Positions 1-5,138 of a stretch of DNA of 5,138 nucleotides are shown piece by piece (within the stretch, counting starts at the first letter, position 1; every line of letters begins with the position of its first letter). The notes beneath the pieces are model-generated. The model was not told the DNA's origin. It searched no databases and was given only the letters and a program-made list of their open reading frames with translations. Location of the stretch: positions 1 through 5,138 of the forward strand of contig JAPOPO010000219.1 of assembly GCA_026712885.1 (NCBI GenBank), in the 5' to 3' direction. This stretch comes from Rhodospirillales bacterium (GTDB taxonomy: Bacteria > Pseudomonadota > Alphaproteobacteria > UBA828). The position numbers were made by a program, and so were the translations under genes.

Positions 1-952
1 TGAGCGGGAACGAGGTCTCGGGCTCACCGTAGTTCTCCCGATAGCGGTCGAAGAACTCGTTGACCTCCGGCCGGGGATCGTCGCCCCAGATCGAGCCGAA
101 GGACGACGCGTAGTGATCGCTCAAGCCGGGGACCGCCTCGGCCCAATAGTCGCCGTCCATCGAATCGCCGCCGCCGATGGGCACGTCGATGCCGGCCGCT
201 CGGATCTGCCTGATCGCGCTCACCGCGCCGCCGCCGTAGGAGCAGAGGTAGAGGAATTCAGGCTCGCCGCGCTCCGCAGCCAGCTCCTTGTAGCGGGTGA
301 TCTGAGAGGCGATGGAGGCGTCTTCCTGCATGTAGCTGTCGACGCCGATCACCGTCCCGCCATAGTCCTTCCACTGCTCCAGGAAGCCGTGGCAGATGCT
401 CTTGTCGTACTCGATTGAAGCATCGAGCAGCAGGTAAGCATTGCGCCAGCCCCTGTCCACATAGGCGTACTTGGCCATGCCCGCGCCCTCGCCCTGGCCG
501 TAGGTATTGAGCGTGAACGCGTAAGGCCCGATGCCCTGGACGCCCATCTTGGCGTCGGACGCGCAGGACGAGATCGAGATCATGTTGTTGCTGTTGGCGA
601 CCGTGGCCGCGGGCGCCCCCATGTCGTAGTCGCAGGAGACGACCATGAATTGGGCCCCCTGTGCCACCACGTCTGCGCCGGCCTTGGCGCCCTGCACCGT
701 GTCGGTCTTGGTGTCGGAAGTGACCGCCCGGATCTGCTTGCCGAGGATGCCGCCTGCGGCGTTGAACTCCTCGATCGCCATCAGCGAGCCCTGGTAGGGC
801 GGGCCATCGTACTGGTTCATCCAGCCGCTGAACGCGATGGCGAAGCCGATCACCACCTCGTGGTCGTCAGCCTTGGCCTGCTGTTGATGGGCCAACGGCG
901 CAGCAACCAGCGCGCCAAGCGCCAGAAGAGCAAAGAATCTCCCTAGCATCAT
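1..952 (-). CDS. ABC transporter periplasmic substrate-binding protein, LivJ/Peripla_BP_6 type (C-terminus cut by window edge)
   Basis: 317 codons are visible from ATG 952; the frame is still open at base 2, so the C-terminus lies off the left edge (family members are usually near 400 residues). Residues 1-28 form a signal peptide: Arg5, a hydrophobic run at about 6-21, and a likely cleavage site after AKA (26-28). The mature protein starts with VVIGFAIAFSGWM (33-45), then EEFNAAGGILG (61-71) and DTKTD (80-84), typical of type I periplasmic binding folds in branched-chain amino acid-type ABC importers. Cys107, Cys130, Cys187 and Cys237 sit in SCDYD, SSCASD, KSICHG and LYLCSY contexts and could form disulfides. 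GGGAGG (964-959) lies 6 nt before ATG 952; ATG 949 is a possible alternative. The ligand cannot be inferred; amides, polyols and sugars are as possible as amino acids. No permease is visible; it may lie beyond the left edge. Confidence 0.9.
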   Translation of the reverse strand, partial: MMLGRFFALLALGALVAAPLAHQQQAKADDHEVVIGFAIAFSGWMNQYDGPPYQGSLMAIEEFNAAGGILGKQIRAVTSDTKTDTVQGAKAGADVVAQGAQFMVVSCDYDMGAPAATVANSNNMISISSCASDAKMGVQGIGPYAFTLNTYGQGEGAGMAKYAYVDRGWRNAYLLLDASIEYDKSICHGFLEQWKDYGGTVIGVDSYMQEDASIASQITRYKELAAERGEPEFLYLCSYGGGAVSAIRQIRAAGIDVPIGGGDSMDGDYWAEAVPGLSDHYASSFGSIWGDDPRPEVNEFFDRYRENYGEPETSFPL

Positions 953-1020
953 TCTATTCCTCCCGTCTTGCCCGGGCACCGCGAGTTCTTGGCTTCTTTC
1001 GTCGATTGCCGGGGCGTTCC

Positions 1021-1049
1021 ACTATAGGCGCACCGCCGATGACCGTCTA
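1021..1049 (-). promoter_or_regulatory. Candidate sigma70-type promoter toward the substrate-binding protein gene (proximal)
   Basis: On the minus strand TATAGT (1026-1021) is a good -10 box, with TAGACG (1049-1044) 17 bases upstream as a weaker -35 box. Transcription would begin near 1014, giving a leader of about 60 nt. It competes with, or adds to, the distal candidate at 1191-1218; the sequence alone does not decide between them. Confidence 0.35.
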
Positions 1050-1190
1050 TGAGCCGGGCGGGGCGCGGTGAACACATGGCGTTTCCGATATCGCTAGCGC
1101 ACGTGTTGATCCGCGCGGCGCTTCGATCAGGAGGGACCGTGACGACTCCGCAGACGTGGCTATGGATTTGCAAACTCACCATGCGAAGCC

Positions 1191-1218
1191 ATTGTAACAA
1201 GCATTCCGAATATCTCAA
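1191..1218 (-). promoter_or_regulatory. Candidate sigma70-type promoter toward the substrate-binding protein gene (distal)
   Basis: Read on the minus strand, TTGAGA (1218-1213) is followed by a 16-base spacer and TACAAT (1196-1191). Each box matches the consensus at four or more of six positions. Transcription would start near 1184, giving a leader of about 230 nt before ATG 952, unusually long for this kind of gene. Two short dyads overlap the boxes, as expected of a regulated promoter. This is a visual consensus match only. Confidence 0.4.
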
Positions 1219-1239
1219 TTTGAGGGATGCAAGTAACAA
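1192..1239. promoter_or_regulatory. Cluster of operator-like dyads over the distal promoter
   Basis: TTGTAACAA (1192-1200) has two perfect 4-base arms around one central base and covers the minus-strand -10 box. CTCAATTTGAG (1214-1224) has perfect 5-base arms around one base and covers the -35 box. GTAACAA at 1194-1200 recurs at 1233-1239, 39 bases on. GCATTCC (1201-1207) and GGGATGC (1224-1230) form a further imperfect inverted pair. Such small dyads on promoter boxes suit a dimeric repressor or activator; TTGT-ACAA arms recall some GntR-family sites. No regulator gene is in the window, so the regulator is unknown. Confidence 0.3.
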
Positions 1240-1250
1240 TTTGATCGATA

Positions 1251-1265
1251 TGTCGGCCGCCGACA
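1251..1265. repeat. Perfect 15-base dyad TGTCGGC-C-GCCGACA
   Basis: Two perfect 7-base arms flank a single central C. With a one-base centre it is better suited to a DNA-binding dimer than to an RNA hairpin. It lies at the GC-rich edge of the AT-rich patch, about 100 bases before the reductase start codon, and 9 bases from the next dyad. Confidence 0.45.
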
Positions 1266-1274
1266 GCCACGCCG

Positions 1275-1292
1275 TCCGCCGTCGTCGGCGGA
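1275..1292. repeat. Perfect hairpin TCCGCCG-TCGT-CGGCGGA
   Basis: Seven perfect base pairs enclose a four-base loop, and a G-T wobble at 1274/1293 could extend the stem. No T run follows on either strand, so it is not a canonical intrinsic terminator. If the reductase mRNA starts upstream of it, it would sit in the leader about 78 nt before the start codon; otherwise it may be a DNA site. Confidence 0.45.
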
Positions 1293-1309
1293 TTGGACCT
1301 TCCGCCTCG

Positions 1310-1339
1310 TTGCGCGCCGAACTGCGACGCGCCTAGGCT
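1310..1339 (+). promoter_or_regulatory. Weak candidate promoter for the reductase gene
   Basis: TTGCGC (1310-1315) and TAGGCT (1334-1339) are 18 bases apart and would start transcription about 25 nt before the GTG at 1370. Both boxes are poor matches. It is the best-placed candidate I could find for a gene that should have a promoter in this gap. TTGGAC at 1293-1298 is a better -35 box but has no matching -10 box. Confidence 0.15.
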
Positions 1340-1369
1340 TCCATACCGAGCAGAACGAGGGAGGCTGCG

Positions 1370-2143
1370 GTGAGGCTCAACGGACGCACGGCGTTGGTGA
1401 CGGGAGCCGGCTCAGGGATCGGCCGTGCCGTTGCACTGCGCTTCTCCGATGAGGGCGCGCGCGTCGCGCTGCTCGACACGGCGGACGAAACGGTGCTGGA
1501 ATCGCTCGTCGAGGAGATCGGCAGTGCCGGCTGCAATGCCGTCGCCTTGGTGGCCGACGTGAGCGATGCAACGGCGGTGAATGCAGCCGTAGCCCGAGCG
1601 ACACAAGAAGTCGGGCCGATCGACATCGCGGTCAACGCCGCCGGCATCTGGTACGCGAACCCGGCGACAGAGAGCGATCCCGCCGCCTTCGACCGCATCA
1701 TCGACGTCAACCTGAAGGGCACTTACTACGTCTGTCAGGCCGTGGTGCCGGGCATGATCGCAGCCGGCCTCGGCCACATCGTCAACATCGCCTCGGTGGC
1801 GGGCGTCATCGGGCTCGCGCAGTCTTCGGCCTACGCGGCGAGCAAGGGAGGCGTGATCCTGCTCACCCGCTCGCTCGGCACTGAGCTCGCCGGCTACGGG
1901 ATCCACGTCAACGCGATCGCGCCGGGCAACGTGCGCACGCCGATGAATGCCTGGATGCGCGAACCGGAGAACGAGGAGGTGGTCCGGCGCTTCGAGCAGC
2001 TCAACCCGAGCGGCCGTGCCTTCGCCGAGCCCGAGGACATGGTCAACACCGCGCTCTTCCTCTGCACCGCCGATTCAGCCGCGTTCTACGGCGCCGTTCT
2101 GGTCGCGGACGAGGGTCTCAGCGCGAGCCTGCCGCCGCTTTGA
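1370..2143 (+). CDS. Classical short-chain dehydrogenase/reductase (SDR), probably NAD(H)-dependent
   Basis: 257 residues, the usual length for a classical SDR. The Rossmann cofactor motif TGAGSGIG is at 11-18. Asp36 ends the second beta strand (VALLD), a position that in this family generally favours NAD(H) over NADP(H). Asp63 (ADVSD), NAAG (89-92) and the full catalytic set Asn114, Ser142, Tyr155 and Lys159 (YAASK) are present, followed by the PG motif at 185-186. The C-terminal end reads GAVLVADEGLSA where many relatives have VDGG. The cytosolic enzyme should oxidise or reduce an alcohol/carbonyl pair; the substrate cannot be read from sequence, and automatic 3-oxoacyl-ACP reductase (FabG) labels would be unsafe. 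The start is GTG, supported by GAGGGAGG (1357-1364) five bases upstream. It diverges from the binding-protein gene, so a shared sugar, polyol or hydroxy-acid pathway is possible but inferred. Confidence 0.92.
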   Translation: MRLNGRTALVTGAGSGIGRAVALRFSDEGARVALLDTADETVLESLVEEIGSAGCNAVALVADVSDATAVNAAVARATQEVGPIDIAVNAAGIWYANPATESDPAAFDRIIDVNLKGTYYVCQAVVPGMIAAGLGHIVNIASVAGVIGLAQSSAYAASKGGVILLTRSLGTELAGYGIHVNAIAPGNVRTPMNAWMREPENEEVVRRFEQLNPSGRAFAEPEDMVNTALFLCTADSAAFYGAVLVADEGLSASLPPL

Positions 2144-2182
2144 GAAACCGCCCGCCGGGTCTGCCTTCCGCCTCCCTGAGTG

Positions 2183-2211
2183 CTTGGCCGCCTTGGCCAT
2201 TTGTGTATAGT
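2183..2211 (+). promoter_or_regulatory. Promoter of guaB
   Basis: CTTGGC (2183-2188) and TATAGT (2206-2211) are 17 bases apart, a good sigma70-type pair; CTTG-C -35 boxes are common in alphaproteobacteria. Transcription would start near 2218, about 19 nt before the guaB ATG. TTGGCC occurs twice nine bases apart (2184-2189, 2193-2198), and the pair also makes a TGGCC/GGCCA dyad (2185-2199) in the -35/spacer region. guaB therefore need not depend on read-through from the reductase. Confidence 0.5.
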
Positions 2212-2236
2212 GCGCGCCAATTCGATAGGGGTCGCG

Positions 2237-3700
<1,464 letters not shown>

Positions 3701-3712
3701 CGCCGGCGGCAT

Positions 3713-3738
3713 GGTCGGACCCGGCGAAGCCGTCGACC
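3713..3738 (+). other. Second hairpin in the guaB-TPR gap
   Basis: GGTCG (3713-3717) pairs with CGACC (3734-3738), and inside it CGGC (3722-3725) pairs with GCCG (3729-3732) around a GAA loop, separated by an internal bulge. It ends 12 bases before the TPR gene's GGAGG. No T run follows. Function is unknown. Confidence 0.25.
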
Positions 3739-3761
3739 CAACTCAGCTTCGGAGGTGCGAC

Positions 3762-4256
3762 ATGACGACACGCGCAAGAGTCTTCGCCGCCATCCTGTTG
3801 CTTGGCGGCGCCTTGGCCATGCTTCCCGCGTCGGACGCCACGGCTGCGGGGAGCTCCAGCAGCACGAGCAACGCGACGTCGCAGGCCGACCAGCGCAATA
3901 TCGAGCGCGGCAAGCAGGCGATCGAGGCCGGCGACTGGGAGCGCGCCGCGGCATTTCTCGAGCGCGCGGCCGAGTCCAATCCGCGCAACGCGGACGTCTT
4001 CAACCTGCTCGCCTACAGCTATCGCCATCTCGACCGGCTCGACGACGCTTTCGAGAATTATGGGCGGGCGCTCGACCTCGACCCCAAGCATTTGGGCGCC
4101 CACGAATACATCGGCGAGGCCTATCTGATGGTCGGCGATCCGGCCGCGGCCGAGGAGCATCTCGCGACTTTGCGGGAAATCTGCGCCTCCTGCGAAGAGA
4201 CGGAAGAGCTGGCGGAGGCCATCGCTCAATTCAAGGAAGGCGACGGGGCGCAGTAG
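3762..4256 (+). CDS. Small exported tetratricopeptide-repeat (TPR) protein with C-terminal CxxC
   Basis: 164 residues. A signal peptide is clear: TTRAR, a hydrophobic run (7-21), and a small-residue region with likely cleavage after AAA/AAG (about 28-30), so the protein should be periplasmic. A short Ser/Thr/Asn-rich linker (30-40) leads to about three TPR units: 46-74 (A-x-GDWERAAAFLERAAESNP), 76-109 (NADVFNLLAYSY...RALDLDP) and about 110-140 (HLGAHEYIGEAYLMVGDPAAAEEHL). TPRs bind partner proteins; the partner is unknown. The tail has Cys141 and Cys144 (CASC) just before EETEELAEAIAQF, a layout I recall from small alphaproteobacterial TPR proteins. The cysteines may form a disulfide or hold a metal. 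The start ATG 3762 is chosen over an in-frame ATG at 3711 because GGAGG (3751-3755) lies six bases upstream and the signal peptide begins there. It follows guaB by 61 nt and may be co-transcribed with it. Confidence 0.88.
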   Translation: MTTRARVFAAILLLGGALAMLPASDATAAGSSSSTSNATSQADQRNIERGKQAIEAGDWERAAAFLERAAESNPRNADVFNLLAYSYRHLDRLDDAFENYGRALDLDPKHLGAHEYIGEAYLMVGDPAAAEEHLATLREICASCEETEELAEAIAQFKEGDGAQ

Positions 4257-4295
4257 GTTGGGCGGGAGCCCCGCGCGGCAGCGAATAGTGGGCGC

Positions 4296-4324
4296 TTGAC
4301 GGGCGCAGGCGCGCTTTCGAGAAT
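4296..4324 (+). promoter_or_regulatory. Candidate promoter of the ABC ATPase gene
   Basis: TTGACG (4296-4301), a near-consensus -35 box preceded by C, is 17 bases upstream of GAGAAT (4319-4324), a fair -10 box. Transcription would start near 4331, about 35 nt before ATG 4366. This suggests that the transporter genes starting here are transcribed separately from the TPR gene. Confidence 0.4.
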
Positions 4325-4333
4325 GTCCCGTCA
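4297..4333. repeat. Inverted repeat framing the ABC ATPase promoter
   Basis: TGACGGG (4297-4303) and CCCGTCA (4327-4333) are perfect 7-base inverted arms whose centres are 30 bases apart, close to three helical turns. The left arm overlaps the -35 box and the right arm covers the expected start site. This geometry would suit an operator bound by a regulator dimer or tetramer. As RNA the 23-base loop makes a weaker hairpin. Confidence 0.35.
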
Positions 4334-4365
4334 GCAAGATTTCGCCTGACCCGCGAGGGGAGACG

Positions 4366-5138
4366 ATGAGCACGCCGCCCCTGGTCGAGATGCGCAATAT
4401 CTACAAGAGCTTCGGCGGCACCCATGCGGTCGAGGATGTCTCGGTCTCGGTCGCGGGCGGGGAGGTCCTCGGCGTCGTCGGCCACAACGGCGCGGGCAAG
4501 TCTACGCTCATCAAGATTCTCGCCGGCGCCTACCGCATGGATAGTGGCGAGATCTACATTCGGGGCGAGAGGGTCACCATCCACAACCCCCGCGATGCCA
4601 GGAACCTCGGCATCGAGACCCTCTATCAGGATCTGGCGCTCGCCGATCACCTGGACGCGGTGGCCAATTTGTTTCTCGGCCGCGAGATCATGACCCGCTG
4701 GGCGACCCTCGACGGCAACGCCATGGAGCGCGCGACCCGCGAGGTCATCGCCCGCATCAACCCCAACTTCGTCAACCTGCGGGAGCCGGTGCAGCGGCTT
4801 TCCGGCGGCCAGCGCCAGTCCGTGGCCATCGCCCGCGCACTCTATTTCGACACCAAGGTCCTGATCATGGACGAGCCGACCGCGGCGCTCGGGCACCGCG
4901 AGACCGCGGTCTTCAAGGACCTCGTACTCCGGCTCAAGTCGGAGGGGATCGGCATGGTCTTGATCTCCCACGACATCCACGACGTCTTCGACCTCTCGGA
5001 TCGAATCACGGTGATGACGAACGGCCGCCAGATCGGCACCCATCGCACAGCCGAGGTCACCAAGGACCAGGTGCTGAGCATGATCATCCTCGGCAAGCAG
5101 CCCGGCGAGGAGACCGCCGAGGACATCGCGACGCTGCA
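4366..5138 (+). CDS. ABC transporter ATP-binding protein, FrcA-like sugar importer type (cut by window edge)
   Basis: 257 codons are visible with no stop before the right edge. Walker A GHNGAGKST (39-47), Q-loop Gln88 (TLYQDLAL), signature LSGGQRQ (145-151), Walker B KVLIMDEP (164-171), the D-loop region TAALG (172-176) and H-loop His202 (VLISHD) are all intact, so it should be an active ATPase at the inner membrane. IETLYQDLALADHL, NLFLGREI and DEPTAALG match the single-domain ATPases of CUT2-type sugar importers such as FrcA (about 260 residues); RbsA-like relatives have two fused ATPase domains. The acidic tail after ILGKQP suggests the end is near, but a second domain beyond the edge cannot be excluded. 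ATG 4366 has GGGGAG (4357-4362) three bases upstream. It starts 109 nt after the TPR gene behind its own promoter candidate; permease and binding-protein genes may follow to the right. The substrate is unknown. Confidence 0.92.
   Translation, partial: MSTPPLVEMRNIYKSFGGTHAVEDVSVSVAGGEVLGVVGHNGAGKSTLIKILAGAYRMDSGEIYIRGERVTIHNPRDARNLGIETLYQDLALADHLDAVANLFLGREIMTRWATLDGNAMERATREVIARINPNFVNLREPVQRLSGGQRQSVAIARALYFDTKVLIMDEPTAALGHRETAVFKDLVLRLKSEGIGMVLISHDIHDVFDLSDRITVMTNGRQIGTHRTAEVTKDQVLSMIILGKQPGEETAEDIATL

Larger units (their letters stand above)
953..1369. other. Divergent intergenic control region between the binding-protein and reductase genes
   Basis: These 417 bases separate two divergently transcribed genes and show no convincing protein gene. 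The middle (about 1190-1250) is clearly richer in A and T than its surroundings and holds a promoter-like signal with small dyads. The side toward the reductase (1251-1292) holds two GC-rich perfect dyads. The side toward the binding protein holds a second promoter candidate at 1021-1049 and the ribosome binding site at 959-964. A loose inverted pair, CACCGC at 1031-1036 and GCGGTG at 1065-1070, lies in the possible leader of the binding-protein mRNA. Open frames crossing the region on both strands have unremarkable, Arg/Ser-rich products. Confidence 0.7.

Noticed and set aside
1049..1336. 95-codon plus-strand frame in the divergent gap
   Set aside because: The product is Arg-rich without features, and the frame runs through the promoter dyads and the GC hairpins.
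2151..2159. CCC-GCC-GGG as a terminator after the reductase gene
   Set aside because: Three base pairs without a T run give no support for termination.
2180..2236. Longer guaB reading from a GTG at 2180
   Set aside because: The extra 19 residues do not match the IMPDH N-terminus, and the GTG lies between the -35 and -10 boxes of the guaB promoter.
3711..3761. Longer TPR protein from an ATG at 3711
   Set aside because: It would bury the signal peptide behind 17 residues and has no good ribosome binding site, while ATG 3762 has GGAGG six bases upstream.
4260..4271. GGGC-GGGA-GCCC as a terminator after the TPR gene
   Set aside because: The stem is only four pairs and no T run follows; it is too weak to call in GC-rich sequence.
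4231..5043. 270-codon minus-strand frame across the ABC ATPase
   Set aside because: It is antisense to a gene with every ABC motif intact; its composition is that of a reverse-strand shadow.

Overview
The window is GC-rich bacterial DNA with densely packed genes. The protein styles suggest an alphaproteobacterium: a LivJ-type binding protein with a GFAIAFSGWM start, a single-domain FrcA-like ATPase, and an exported TPR protein with a C-terminal CxxC. That placement is inferred from style only; no rRNA or other phylogenetic marker is present. I see no tRNA, rRNA, CRISPR array, insertion sequence, phage gene or integrase.

Layout. Positions 1-952 (minus strand) carry a periplasmic solute-binding protein cut by the left edge. 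A 417-base divergent control region (953-1369) follows. It holds an AT-richer patch with small dyads on a sigma70-like promoter reading toward the binding-protein gene, a second promoter candidate closer to that gene, and two GC-rich perfect dyads on the side of the next gene. On the plus strand come a short-chain dehydrogenase/reductase (1370-2143), guaB encoding IMP dehydrogenase (2237-3700, with its own promoter), a small exported TPR protein (3762-4256), and a sugar-type ABC ATPase (4366 to the right edge, with its own promoter candidate).

How the genes relate. guaB is the one confidently named housekeeping gene; it commits IMP to guanine nucleotide synthesis. The flanking genes look like accessory metabolism: a binding protein and a reductase sharing a divergent control region, and an importer ATPase whose permease and binding protein must lie to the right or elsewhere. 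Whether the left-edge binding protein and right-edge ATPase ever work together cannot be decided here, as no permease is visible.

Novelty. I found no convincing undescribed system. The most useful leads are regulatory: the dyads over the binding-protein promoter with a possible long leader, the paired GC hairpins upstream of the reductase, and the inverted repeat framing the ABC ATPase promoter. All come from reading by eye without statistics.
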